NCBI GenBank assembly: GCA_037367405.1
Contig: JAZKJV010009328.1
Coordinates: 310,001 to 374,000, forward strand
Reading direction: 5' to 3'
From: Ottelia alismoides
Taxonomy: Eukaryota; Streptophyta; Magnoliopsida; Alismatales; Hydrocharitaceae
Length of the DNA stretch: 64,000 bases
Shown here: positions 11,654-23,945 of the stretch, one piece after another
Layout of the letters: each line of letters starts with the position of its first letter
Position numbering within the stretch: position 1 is the first letter of the stretch
The notes under the pieces: generated by a model
The model's input: the letters and a program-made list of their open reading frames with translations, nothing else
Databases searched by the model: none
Told to the model about the DNA's origin: nothing
Made by a program: the position numbers and the translations under genes

Positions 11654-13523
11654 GGATAGTGCTCCACATTAATCATATCTTTGATAATTAAATCATATTT
11701 ATTTATCTTGGATAATTATTCTCATGTGTCCAAATAATAGAAATCAAATCCATATTATTTATGATAACTAAATCACATTTGATCACCAATTTCCCAGTGC
11801 TCGGATATATTATAAACAACAAAATTATCTTGAACTCTTTCAAGAATAATGCACTTTCTCCGCGAATTCTTGGAGAAAAGGACATGGCGATTGTACATTC
11901 CATGTATAGTGAATTGGATTGAAATCATATCTCAAATCCAGATCTCAATGACCTTTCAAATAGTTTTGATTCAATCAAATTATGAATCTAATCTTGTCAA
12001 TGCATCCAAAACACATTCAGATCAATGTTCAATGTTTGGACTAAGATTAGATTGTTAGTTTTTTTGAGAGGAGTCACTAAAATCCGAACATGTTTCATGA
12101 ATCCCTTGAAATGGAAGTGCCATGGTTGTACAATCCTTTATGATCACATCACCCTCGAGTATTCCTAATACCCACAAATCCTGCATAATGGAAGATCTTG
12201 AATAAATCGAAAATTTTAGATCACATTTAGACCGTCTTCTTTAGGGTTTTATCACTCAGTTACTCTTTCGATCATCGAGAGTTAATATCAATCATATGCT
12301 TTCTAAAAGCATATATCATACCTACAAATTTTTTTCATGCTTTCAAGGCGAGATGACCATGTATGAAATTTGATCAGGCCCAGTACCTCATGGGTGAGCT
12401 CATATCTTTTGATTCAATAGTGAACCTGTATGATCCCTTTGAGAGATCATATTACTCATATGCCCTCGTATGCACATCAGCTCATCGGTGTATAGACCTT
12501 GATTAGGTCATTAACCTAACTGTCTGCCAAGTGTACATACTCAGACATACAATATATCTCATTGTAAAGCCTTGAACTTGGTCTCTCTCGAATCCTATAT
12601 CATAAGATCCGGCTCTTCAAGAGGAAACCAATAGAATTTGTTTCGTGTGAATCGAACTTCATTTTGAACTGTTATGATTTTTGGGAAGAATGATAAGTAA
12701 GGATACTTAAGATGGCATTAACTTTTAATGGTCATCATTAAGACCAGTTAAACATGATTAAAGAAACTAATGATGGATTGAAGATCGCTAATTATCATAA
12801 GTAAATACTAATCAATGGTTAGCAAAAGTTAAACGTAAGTCGTTAAAGTTAAATCGTGATTGGTGAAAGTTAATCATGATTAGCACTAACTAAGCGTCAT
12901 TAGAGAATCTAGATTCTTCTAGAAAGTTCCAACTTAAGCCTTATGTTTTGGATAAGCTTTGAACAAAATTATGGGCCAAAACCATGGGTTGCTAACCGTG
13001 GTTAAGGGTTAAAGCATGGTTTACTAGCCACAATTAGCGGTTTTCTGAAGCATGTAAAATAGCCCCCCACCCATTCATTCTCTACGATTTCCACTACCAC
13101 CACTACCTCGAGGGCTAGGGTCGAGAGGTTGGGAGGAGAAGAGGGAGGTGAGGAAGGAGTGCTAGCAAAGCGCTGCTAAGAGGATGAGGAGGAGGAAGGT
13201 ACGATCCTCTCCTACTTGGCTTCTTAAGTAAGCTCTAACTTGAGCTAGGTTTTTTTATTCATCTTCTTTTTCCAGCTTAATTTTTATTCATCTTCTTTTC
13301 GATTAATTTTTTGTTATGGTTGAGAAGAAATCTGTACACTACCCTACTTAGGTGCGAGCAGCTATGCACGTCAGTGAACCCTGTGATTCATCGCACCATC
13401 ACTCATGTAAGATGCGTGGTGTCTATCAATTCTCCATCTATTGTAGTTTGATTATATTCTTTTGGTTTCATTGTTGTTTTCCTCTCGGTGATTTTATTGA
13501 GGAACTCTTTTCATTTTTCTTTA

Positions 13524-13662
13524 GAAATATGTATCGATATAAGGGGAAATAATGCCGAAATTTTCATAGAAATATATCCCAATATAAGGACTCTGCTGAT
13601 ATTTTCTTAGAAATATCACCTCATATAAGGGGAAGCTCTGTTGAAATTTTGAGAGAAAATAT
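13524..13662 (+). repeat. Tandem repeat around ATATAAGGGG
   Basis: There are three imperfect copies of a unit of about 46 bp that holds ATATAAGGGGAA, CTCTGC and an A/T-rich AGAAATAT part. The second copy has lost most of the G tract. The same three units are in the 3' LTR at 40867-41003, so the array predates integration. Confidence 0.8.
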
Positions 13663-13790
13663 GCTCTTCGCATTCTTCGTGTTCTTAGTATGTTCTTCAT
13701 GTTCTTCGTGTTCTTTGTTTGTTCTTCGTGTTCTTCATTCGTTCTTTACATTCTTGGTACGTTCTTAGTGTTCTTGATACGAATGAAATT
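13663..13790 (+). repeat. GTTCTT minisatellite
   Basis: This is an array of short units (about 9-12 bp) around GTTCTTCGT and GTTCTTAGT. The matching array in the 3' LTR is 41004-41100. The two arrays differ in unit order and number, which suggests slippage since insertion. Confidence 0.8.
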
Positions 13791-14997
13791 CGATCATTTC
13801 AAGAGCCATAAATCATCCTTTCTGAACAAAAATCACGATAAAGTACTGCATACATGAGAGAGAGTTCAATTAGGTAACAAAATCCTTCATTTTGTTATTG
13901 GGTTTTCATATGAGATCATTGGAAATCCTGATTTTATGTTCTTCACTAACGAAGAACCCTAATCTGGCTATTTCTTAGAAAATATGAAAATTGTGTAATT
14001 CCCACTAAAATAGTGTTTAAGCATCGAATAGATGCAATGGCTTGGAGTTTGGGGGTTAAAATATACATAAATATGAGTATATATACATAATATATATATA
14101 TATATGTAAGTCTATACTCAGTGTTGATGAATATGGAAATCGAAGACTTAACAGAAGAATTATATCATGGGGATTGATGTGTATTGAAATGGATCCTGAA
14201 AAGGATCATGTGTTATCTTAAGATTGACTTGGAGTAGATATTATAGGTCGGGCATGAAATCTATAGATTTATCTTAAGAACATCTGTATTGGCAGGCCAA
14301 ATCTAGGTGGTACACAGTTGTCTAGATATGTTTAGCATACAAAATAATTATTTGCAACATGTGGTACTCGGATACCATTACGTAGATTGACTGACTAAAG
14401 ATGTGGACGTACCATGTGGAGGCACGGGTGGTTTGACAGCGGCTAGGTAACGATGACATATATTTAAAGTCGTTAGTATGCATATTAAAGATTAGTTTGA
14501 GGTTTTATTCAACCGAGTCCTCGAGGATGGTGTGCTCCTTTATTTGCCAGGATGAGGGTTTGATACCCTGGGTAATAAAAGAAAAGAAAATTATCAGGGT
14601 AGGATTGGTTGAGGCGATGTGTGGAGGCATAAGCTCACCAGATCAATGCAATCTCTAATCCCGAAGTGTCCACAGCTTCGGACTCCATGAACGGTGGGGG
14701 TGATCCTGGTTTAATCTCTGATGTGGAATAGAAGTAATAGGACTTAAACTAATGAGAAGGAATGATTTTTTTGTGATTACCGATTTTGAAAAAAATATAC
14801 TATTTGTTTGCTTTTCTCTTCTTTATTACATAGCATGCGCTAATTGCTATCCTATGGTTTATAGAAAACCCAACAGGTGTCGGTGAGCCATTGTAAGGAC
14901 TTTAATAATCCGGCCAGACACGGTATCTTTACGATATAAGATAGTTGGTAATATGTTTATGTACTTCCTTATAACTAATGTACATGTAAATGGTTAT

Positions 14998-15002
14998 AGT
15001 GT
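14998..15002. repeat. Target duplication AGTGT (left) of full-length Athila
   Basis: AGTGT directly precedes TGATGAATCT at 15003 and is repeated at 34782-34786. Removing the element plus one copy restores a sequence that matches the undisturbed 3' LTR of the chromovirus (around 46000-46030). Confidence 0.95.
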
Positions 15003-18000
15003 TGATGAATCTCCATTTCATCACCTTTATTCTATCATTTTGGCCTTAAAAAACCCCAGCAAATGCATGTAAATAGCATCAATTTGTCTATAATAGCATT
15101 CATTATTTATTGTATAAAGTGTACATAAAATAAGGTTTTTAATGCCAAAATTATAGAATAAAGAGAAGAAAAGAAAAAGGAATAAAATATTGCAATTATT
15201 TTATGACCCTAACCCCGAGACCAAGTCTAGAATGGAATTGGTTGACAAGGAATAAAGTAGGGGGAGATAAGGGCCAAGAATACAATAAATATCTCAGTTA
15301 TTCATTCTTGATTTATGCATTTTTGACACCTATCTCGTATCTAAGTATTTATTCATCAAACAAAGAAATTTTGTATACAAAAGTTGTAGATAATAATGTA
15401 AATAAATATATAAAATTGAGTTTGTACAAATATAATATACATTGTACATTTTATACCCAGAATAAAAAGCCAAAAACCAAACTTCACAGACTTATATCTT
15501 TCAAATAAAAACTCAAAACATGGCAAAATCATCTCTAATTGTATATAACTTTTTAAGATCTATTTAATGGAGGTGGTTTCATATTTTTTGGAGTTAATGT
15601 GCAGAAGATAGGTTTTGGGCCCCTATTGTAATAATACAGATTAAAATATTCAATTTATTCATTACTTATTTTTTCTACAAATTCATATTTTTATAATTTT
15701 GTAAACATTATTTATAACATATGTGTACAATAAAATTAGAATTAAACCTAAAATTAAAAGGAGATTAAAATAAAAGTATACCAAGATATAGATGAAATAC
15801 CTATGTTCTATGTGTATATAAATAAAAGGGAAATACCTTCTTTAGTTCTTTTATTCCTTCATATTTTCATAATATTGTAAATACTACATATATTATATTA
15901 AAAATACAAAACAAACATAAAAACTCATTAAAACATTAAAATATAAATAAGTATACAAAACATACACAAAATACCGATACCTATACCTACACAATTCATA
16001 TACCTATTTATTTAAAGGTGCAAATAAACTCATAAAAATCAAATAAAAATATGATTACACTCATAAAAATAAGTTATAAATATATAAAATAATAAAATAA
16101 AATAATAAAATAAAATATATGAACTAAAAAATAAAAATACACCAAACATAGGTAAATATACCTATAAATACACTCATAAAACTTAATCACTAACAAATAA
16201 AGCTAATAAATAAATAAAAATCATATTAAAATACTACACAAAATAATAAACAATTTTTATTTTATACTCGAAAAATAATAAAATCATCTACTATTTTAAA
16301 TTTATTATTTTCAAATAAAAACTCTTGTTTTGTCCTGTAGTGGCCGACGTGGACCAATCACGGCTCAGCCTTCGTTAACCTCTGGTCAACTGTCCCATCT
16401 CAGCCTCCAACCGTCCAATCTATCAACGACCCCGTCTTCTCCCATTTTTCGAGGGCATCTCGTCCATCAATCGCACTCGCTTCCTTCACAAGAAATGTTC
16501 TCTAATGATCCCTCATACCCACTGAAACCTTGGATCACTTGTACATACACCAGATTAATCAATAATCGCTGGTCAATAAGGGTGGCCAAGATGGTTTATG
16601 AATAAACCTCCCCCTCCTCCTTCGCAAATTTGGTCTGTTTTCACCCTCTTCCCTTCCTCGTATTCGGTCTTGGAGGTCCCCTCATGACAGGAGGAGGCTT
16701 ATGGCGCCTTGAATCGGTCGGAGGATGTGGGAGCTGCACCCACGGCGAAGCTCCGGCGACGCCACGCTCCCTGGTTTCCCACCAGGTATTTTAGCACCTT
16801 CTCTTGCTTTATTAGGTAGATTTTAATTCTAGTTTTCATTTCCCGCATTTAGTTTAGTCTTTAGTTAAGTGAATCGCCCCGCCTCGGTCGAGTCGTAGTT
16901 TGCCGGAGCCCTTCTCCGGCGACAACTCCCGAGCCATCAAGTTACTCTCCGACACTCGCACACCTTCTATCTTGTTCCCTATCATCTTCTCCATCTCCCG
17001 CTCGCCCCTGATCAACCGGAGCCTCCGTGGCTTCGCGAATCGAGGTTCGCCTCTGTCGCTCGTCGGAACCTCGCCGCCCAGTCCCATCTTTTGCGCAAAA
17101 GCTTCAAACCCCAGGTCGAGGGTGAAGCCCTCGAGCCGCTTGTTCTTCTTGTGCAGGTCTGAACTCGAAAGGAGCCCTCTTGGGCTTGATTGATTCCAGG
17201 AAGTGGTTCCTCGAGGTCCTCCCCTTCCTCGAGCTCGCCTGAACGACTTGGACCTCCAGGGACCAAGAGGAGACCGTCAGTAGACGGGGGGGCCTTCCAG
17301 GCACGTGTAGAGACCATCGGAGGAGATGGAGGAGGCCGGAGGCGCCAGCTATTCACGATCGAAGCTCGTCGCGCGCGAGCTTCGTCCCCGTTCTTCCACC
17401 TTGCTCCATTGCCGTTCGATCAAGACGAAGGCCCCAAGCGAAGCAGTAGCCGATGGGTGCCAACCCTCAGGACCGTCAGATCTCGCCATGAGATCTAATC
17501 TCATGCGTCCAACCACGAAGCGCCATCGACTGTCGGATGGGCGTGTTTAAGTGAATGAAGATCATCCGTCCATCTGCGCCTAATAAGGGGTAATTTACAT
17601 CTTGAACCCCTTCCATTTTTGTATTTACTGTTTAATCCATTAAATATAGTGTAACATTTAAAATAAAAGTGGATATTTTGTAAAATGACCCCTAAGTTTC
17701 TTGTATTTACATTTGGGTCCTATCCATGTCAGCTCACGTGCGGTCCCACGTGGATTCGGAAAAATTTCATGTATGCCCTTGTACGTATTTGTATTTTGTA
17801 AAGGTTCATTAAATGACATTTACGGTGTAATATTTTTGTGAAACTTGCACGCAGACCCCCTATATTTTCTGAAATTGCTTTTTGGTCCCCATGCGTGGGT
17901 GTCACGTGTAGTTCCACGTGATTGGAAAAATTGCAAGGGTCCCCTGGCGGGTTTTGAATTATGAATTTGGTCAATAAACTTCATGATAACGCTCAGAACT

Positions 18001-19140
18001 TTTGGTATATTTGCACAGGAACCCCTGGATGTTATTTTATTTACACAAATGCCCCTGCTAGTGTTGGAATTTCTTTGTGTTTTCTCTATTTATTGCACGC
18101 ATCTCTAAAATTCCAAAAATCACCAAAAAAATTAACATGGGTCCCTGTTGCATTGCATTATTACGCTAAATTTTTATTTTGCATTTTTACTCATTTTCAC
18201 ATTTATAAAAATTTAAAAACATGAATTTTCATCGCTGTTTGCATCATAAAATCCATAAAAATTACCAAAACACCTCAGAAAATTCCCCAAAAAATATATT
18301 GTACTTATTTTAGTATCTTTTAACTTCAATCCAAAAATAAAAAAATACAAAAGAAAACTCCTACAAATTATAAAATCCCAAAAATCTTGATAAAAATCTT
18401 AAAAAGTCTACAAAAATCCTAAAAACACAATTTCAGTTTCTGTATTTTCTCTACTTTATTATCTTTAGTTAAAAATTAATTTGAGGAATTTTGGACTCTG
18501 ATTTATATTTTTCATCCTCATTTTAATTTCGGACAGAAATTTAGTTCACTGTTTTCTAGTATTTTTGCCTTTAAAAATACCAAAAAATTAGGAAAAACCT
18601 AGAAAAATCACAAAACATTAGAAAAAATATAAAAAGCAAAAAAGTATATTTTATTTATAGTATTATGAGTATTTTTTCTCATTTTTCTATCTCTTATCTC
18701 TAGTGTACCTATATTCCTTATATATTTTATATCTTTATCAAACGAGAAATAAAATAAAAAAATACAAAATATAAAAACAAAATACAAAATCAGTAAATTA
18801 AAAATCAAAATATAAAAATATAAAACAAAAAAATTAAATAAAAAATTCAAAAGTTAAAAACCCATAAAAAGACCCATGTGCACTTCATGACCAGCTTGTA
18901 TATGAATAATTGTATGCTACCAGTTTTTGCTCTCAGTGGTTCGACCTCTACATGCTTACACACTATGCATTCTATTATAGAGTTAATAAATTTTAATTCA
19001 CATTTTTTGGGACTTAATTGACTTGTTATTTATTGTGGGTTAATTGCTGCTTAACATGGGTTTAGTGAGCGGTCGCCTCAGCGACTTCGTGCCCACCTTG
19101 TGTGGGGCGTATTGTGACCTTTGCCAAACCCTTGTTATCA
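15003..19140 (+). repeat. Athila 5' LTR
   Basis: The LTR is 4138 bp from TGATGAATCT to GTTATCA. The first 1.3 kb is AT-rich U3. A degraded TATA element lies at 16597-16606. It is followed by a GC-rich block (about 16620-17580) with no stable single ORF, and then a long U5 rich in AAAAAT-type repeats. The end at GTTATCA is fixed by the PBS two bases further on. The open frames in the GC-rich block (for example 17356-17012 on minus) exist on both strands and differ between the two LTRs, so I treat them as chance. Confidence 0.95.
16597..16606 (+). promoter_or_regulatory. LTR TATA element (degraded copy)
   Basis: TATGAATAAA stands where the 3' LTR has TATATATAAA (32232-32241). A pyrimidine-rich CCTCCCCCTCCTCC stretch follows at once, which fits a transcription start about 30 bp downstream. 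One base change weakens the box in this copy. Confidence 0.6.
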
Positions 19141-19142
19141 GA

Positions 19143-19160
19143 TGGCGTCGTTGCTGGGGA
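19143..19160 (+). promoter_or_regulatory. PBS, tRNA-Asp
   Basis: TGGCGTCGTTGCTGGGGA matches the tRNA-Asp complement TGGCGCCGTTGCCGGGGA at 16 of 18 positions. Both differences are C to T. It starts two bases after the LTR end. Confidence 0.93.
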
Positions 19161-21476
19161 GAAATGAGCGTAGCCTATTATACCTTGTCATTCTTGTATA
19201 AAAATTCATTTATTCATCATTTATTCTGTGAAGAGTTATTTATTTGAAAGTATTTAACTACACATGATTCTTTGATTAGTGACATATACATTCATTTATT
19301 TTGATTAATTAATTGATTCTTTATTTCATTGATTGAGCTGGTATATTAATTCTATCTCTTTGTGACCTTGTTGCGAGGGCCCGCCACGCGAGGATGGTTT
19401 CTTAGGAAGTCAAGGCAGCCGAGCTTGGAGGAGGTTGGTCTTCACTTCATGACCAGCTGGAGAGAGCACCAAGGAGGCAAAGGGATGTGGATTATCTAGG
19501 CCTTAAGTAATTATGATCAATTTTGTAATTTATTGTGTGAGAGAGACAGTTTTGGCATGTAATATAACTTGGACTCTACTCTTCACAATGAGGTCCAGTG
19601 CCTGGGTGTCTGTTCACCTGGGGGCCTCGTCGCGGCTTTTTCGTGTTTTTCCGCTTTCTTTCCTTTGTTTCCCGTTGTTTTTAGCTTTCCGCCTTTTCTT
19701 TACTTTGTTTTGTGTGCATGGAGCCCCTAGACTTAGGTTGCTTGACTCGGTAGCTAGGTCCACACCTTAATAAGAATGCATGTTCCTATAGTTTATTACA
19801 TATGGATCTAGTCAAATCTAATAAATGTTAGTTGTTTACAGTCAGACCCATGTGCCGTGAGAGACGTCGTACAGTGCTGGCAGGACCCGTTGTGGCGAGC
19901 ACCGAGACGTTTCCAGGACCGGACTCCAGGGTTAGACTTTAAATGACAAACATATGGTTCTTCACAATTAATAGCAGCTACTGTTTAGGATGATTTTGTC
20001 ACTTGCACACCGTCATGTAGATAGGTTTAAAAATTTTGTTTTACATACCACATGGAGAGAGAGTTGGGATGCACTGTAATTCTTCTAACTAAGCATGCAT
20101 CATTCGGTTCAATGGTGAGATTTCCATCATAGAACCATCTTGCACGGCTTTTCCGCTATCTCCCTCTGATTTTGAGCACCTAGGACATAAATGAAAATCT
20201 ACAAAAACGTTAGGCGCTGGTGTGAAACAGACTCAAAAAAAGTGAAAACCAAAAAAACTAAAACAAGGGGACTACTAAATAAACTTTGACCTTAATTAAA
20301 ACTTGTAATGGACTATCATTGTACTGGGTTCATAAAGCCCTCATTGTTTTCAGGTACCTTTGGAGGGGGACCAAAACCCCACTCCCTTGAGCGAGGCACG
20401 TCCCATAAGGAATAGAGTCAAAATCCCAGTCTGCAACTGCCTTGTGTATCGCCTAGATTTCCAAAGTATTGGCGCTTCTATCGTACGTAGGCGAGTAGGG
20501 CTTGGTCGACATTGATGACTCTCTATTGTGTAGAGCATTGACCTTGTCCGAAGTATCAAGCATAGGCCATGCCTTTACGGGGGTGTCTGTCTCATCGTCT
20601 TGCGTTTGCGTAGGTTCTTGCACGCTCACGGGTGATTCTGTTGCAAGCGAGAACCGAAGTATCGGTTTCGCCTATTGACTTCATATCTCTATTTCTTTGT
20701 CTGAGTAGGGATCCAAGAAGGGTTACAAGGACCTCAAAGTACAGACTACATGTTACAAAGGAGGAGGACAAGTACGTGATGCTTTTCTGGCAGTACTCTC
20801 TCTCTTATAGGGGTAGCGTGCTAAGGACTTGTTAAAAGATTTGCTTGAAATAACAACTCTAAAATGGAAAAGATAATAAGTAGATGAACCTTTACGGCTC
20901 CACATGGCATGAGTTGGTGAACTCAATCTTGTATTGCATCTGTATGGATCTAGATTAAGGTTCAAAGATCAAGTCCCGCGCCTTTGCGCAAATTTTGTCG
21001 TGTCACTCTCCTTCGACCCCCGCTCAGTGAGAGCCTTTCTACTGTTTTGCACTCCTTTTTACTCCTTGTTGACCATCGTATCCTTCCTCCAACATACAAT
21101 CCTCTCTTCCTTCACGAATTCGATCCATGGATGGTTTCCTTCGGGAACCCGCCGACACCCACATCGATTCCACAGACTCGACTTTGCCAATAACTTCGAG
21201 GCGATTCCCGAGAACCCGATCCGGACCTTGCGGGTCGATCCCCAGACTCCTCGTCATCTACCCTTCTTTGGATCACCCTATAAACAGGGATCACTTTTGT
21301 CCCACTTTCGCCATTGTGAATGGAAGTCGATCACAGTCCATATCCTTTTCCATTCATGACATTATGGGATTGACCTTGATTCCAGATCCATCATGACAGC
21401 TGAATAAAATAGCCATGGTCTGATTAGGATTCTCTCATTCTGCAGATAGAAGACATACCAAGCCCCGGATCCTAAT
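19161..21476 (+). other. Athila 5' leader
   Basis: This is 2.3 kb between PBS and gag without a convincing gene. It has blocks shared with the leaders of E1 and E0, most clearly ATAAAGCCCTCATTG at 20333 onward. The short open frames on both strands (for example 20934-21359 plus, 21257-21039 minus) overlap each other and have no motif that I recognise. Confidence 0.8.
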
Positions 21477-23890
21477 ATGGAATTCATTTCATCAGAGTCA
21501 GACCCTGACATGGCTCCTCAAGGGAAGGGTAAGGGTCAGCAGCCACCTCAGCCAGAGCAAGGACAGATGCCTGATCAGAATCAGATTAATGCACAGTTGT
21601 TGGCATCCATCCAATCTATCCAACAGCAGTTGGCCGAGCAGGCCCTAGCACAGACTGCTTTTCAGGATATGCTGAATGATGTAATGAACAGACACGAGGG
21701 AGGAGGAGGAGGAGGCCGAGGAGGTGATATCCCTTCAGATGACGAGGGAGAGCCAGGACATGGGAGACCCAAACCTACACTGAAGGAGACTTATAATCCT
21801 GGAGACAGACAGATGACCAAGTGGATCCTCATTCCACCGGTGCATGCTCACTTTGAGCTGAAACCCCAGTTCCTCGCTCTTTTTCCAGCTTTCCATGGTA
21901 ACACCAGTAAAGAGCCATATATTCACCTGCAGCAATTCTCCCGCATCTGCTGAACTACCCACTATCCAAATGTCCCTCTGGACATTGTCAAAATGATGGC
22001 ATTCCCCTTCAGCTTGCAAAACAAGGCCCTTTATTGGGTCAACCATCTGGGGAAGGTTGTAACCACCTGGGAGGAACTGAAGTCAGCTTTCCTACACAAA
22101 TTTTATCCTCTCAGCCGACTCAACCAGATGCGAGCACGTATCAGTAACTTCTCTCAGGGAGCACATGAATCCATACATGAAGACTGGGAGAGATTCACAG
22201 ATCTGCAGGAGAAATGCCCTCATCACGAGATCCTGAAGACCAGTTTGGTCCAACAATTCTTTGGGGGCCTGAACATTGACAGCCAAAGGCTCATTGACGC
22301 AGCATGTGGGGGTTCACACTTCAACAAGGATGAAGATGTGGTTTGGCAGATATTCGAAGAAATGGCCGAAGGAGAGGTCGCCCTCTCTTCATCAAAGGCA
22401 TACCAAAAGCAGCTCCAGATCCTCCAGAAACAAGTACACATGGCAGCGTCCCGCGAGGCGGAGAGAGATGAGAGCTCCAACCTCAGTATCATCGGGGGCC
22501 ATCTCTCGAAGGTTGATATTATTGAGAAGCGATCACAAGATCTTGAAAAACTTGCGGTGATCGAAAAGAGGACGCAAAACCTTGATAAGCTAGATCAGAT
22601 CACCAAATAGTTATAACTTATAGTGGGCACCATCAAATCTGTCCAGTCGGAAGTACCATCAGAAGCTCCTGCTGAGAAGAAGGACTATCTACGACCGCCA
22701 CATCAGCCTCAGCAGAGCCAGCAGCCACCGGCGGTCCAACACGTATACTACGTGCAGACCCCCGACCAGAGCCAGCCGCAGAAGCAGATGATTGTGTACC
22801 AAACCAGACTTTGCAACAGGATCCGATCCAGTCTTCCCTCCACCACCCCTGATTCAAGAAGTCAATGGGGTATGGAGCAATGAAGCACAGCCGACCCGTC
22901 CTATGGGACAACCTCAGGGTCAGCCACCAGCCAACCGGCAATATTACCAACCTCAGGGTGGTCGGTTTAGGCAGTCCTCACAGCCTCCGCCACAGTACCA
23001 TCAGCCTTCCCCATATGCAACTCAATGGAGGCAGAGTCAGCATTATCAACAATTGCAGTACCGTTAGCCACAACCTTTCCATCAGTTTGTGGTTGCTCCA
23101 CCTCAGCAGTACCGGCAGTATCCTCCTCACTCTTACCAGCAGTTTCAGCTTCCTGCGCCACCACAACATCACCAACCACAGCCTCAACACCCACACATGC
23201 AGCAACATCGTGGTATGCACGTTGAATCTTCAGAGGCAACTCCTGTGAACCCAACCATGGATTGGTTGGCCCAACTCGTCAAAGGGCTAGCAGATATGAC
23301 CAAGAGGCTCGACGAGCTGACTGCCACCAAGACCACCATCCCAGCTCAGGTCGAATCCAACCCCAATAGCTTTAAAAAGAAAGAGCAGGTTGAATGTGAT
23401 GTCCTGTCTGCGTATGTAGAGTCAGAAAATGATAACATTGTTTGTTCTAATGCTTCCACTCTCAGGAGCGGTAGGGCCTTGCCTCCGCCTGCTATCAAGA
23501 ATGGGGAGAATAAAGAACTAGGTGGATCGTCATCGTCTGCATCAGTTGTGCCAGCTACAGGGACGGGTGAGGAGGAAGAAGAAGGAGAAGCCATTCCAGC
23601 AGTCATGCAGCACCAGCACCCTCATCCAAAAATACAAAAACATCAGCAAAACCAAAAACAATAAAAAGAAGTTCACAGCTGAAGCAAAGCCATGCCAGCC
23701 TCGGAGGAGCCGCCAGCAGCAGCCAATCCCTCGCTAGCCGACGGAGCAGACGCCCTACCTTTTGCTCGCCCATCAGCACCAGTATCTCAGGAGCCAGTTT
23801 GTACTCCCTTTTGTAGTCTGGATGTACAATTTGTGGGTGATAGTTATGATGTAAATAACAATTCTACTTTTTTGTCAGTGATGTAAATAT
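21477..23890 (+). pseudogene. gag: Athila gag
   Basis: This encodes the structural capsid/nucleocapsid polyprotein. The start chosen is ATG at 21477, giving M-E-F-I-S-S-E-S-D. The first part is glutamine-rich. The capsid region (about 21830-22380) has F-E-L-K-P-Q-F, Y-W-V-N-H-L-G, K-F-Y-P-L and D-A-A-C-G-G motifs typical of Athila/Tat gag. A proline/glutamine-rich linker follows (22680-23220), and then W-L-A-Q-L-V-K-G-L-A-D-M (23259-23294). In-frame stops are TGA 21951, TAG 22608, TAA 22617, TAG 23068 and TAA 23662. A frameshift lies near 22790. I find no clear CCHC zinc knuckle. The product cannot be made in full. Confidence 0.9.
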
Positions 23891-23945
23891 TCCTTTTCCT
23901 AATGCAATTGAAAAACCCAAAAAAATTGCAAAAATAAAAATTGCA

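Larger units (their letters stand above)
10482..12562 (-). repeat. Copia-type LTR B, first segment
   Basis: This is a minus-strand LTR related to C and D. In plus coordinates it begins TGTAGAATTC at 10482 inside E0 gag. It contains the TTTAAAAATTTTAA block (10585-10600), a GA microsatellite (10953-10974), and the long AT-rich U3 part ending in a segment shared with A, C and D (12330-12550). It is cut at 12562 by the chromovirus and resumes at 46192. No copia internal region belongs to it, so it is a solo LTR. Its target duplication in gag is not convincing. Confidence 0.75.
12563..15002 (+). repeat. Chromovirus 5' LTR, main part
   Basis: This part aligns along its length with 39926-41231 plus 44885-46005. 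It includes a decayed TATA region (13053-13062, where the 3' LTR has TATAAATA), the conserved CCCCCCACCCATTCATTCTCTAC stretch just downstream, two tandem repeat tracts (13524-13790) and a TA microsatellite (14090-14106). The full-length Athila interrupts it after 15002, and it resumes at 34787. Confidence 0.9.

Noticed and set aside
16854..17550. Several overlapping open frames on both strands in the GC-rich part of the LTR
   Set aside because: They overlap in opposite strands, change length between the two LTR copies and have no motifs. GC-rich sequence with few stop codons explains them.
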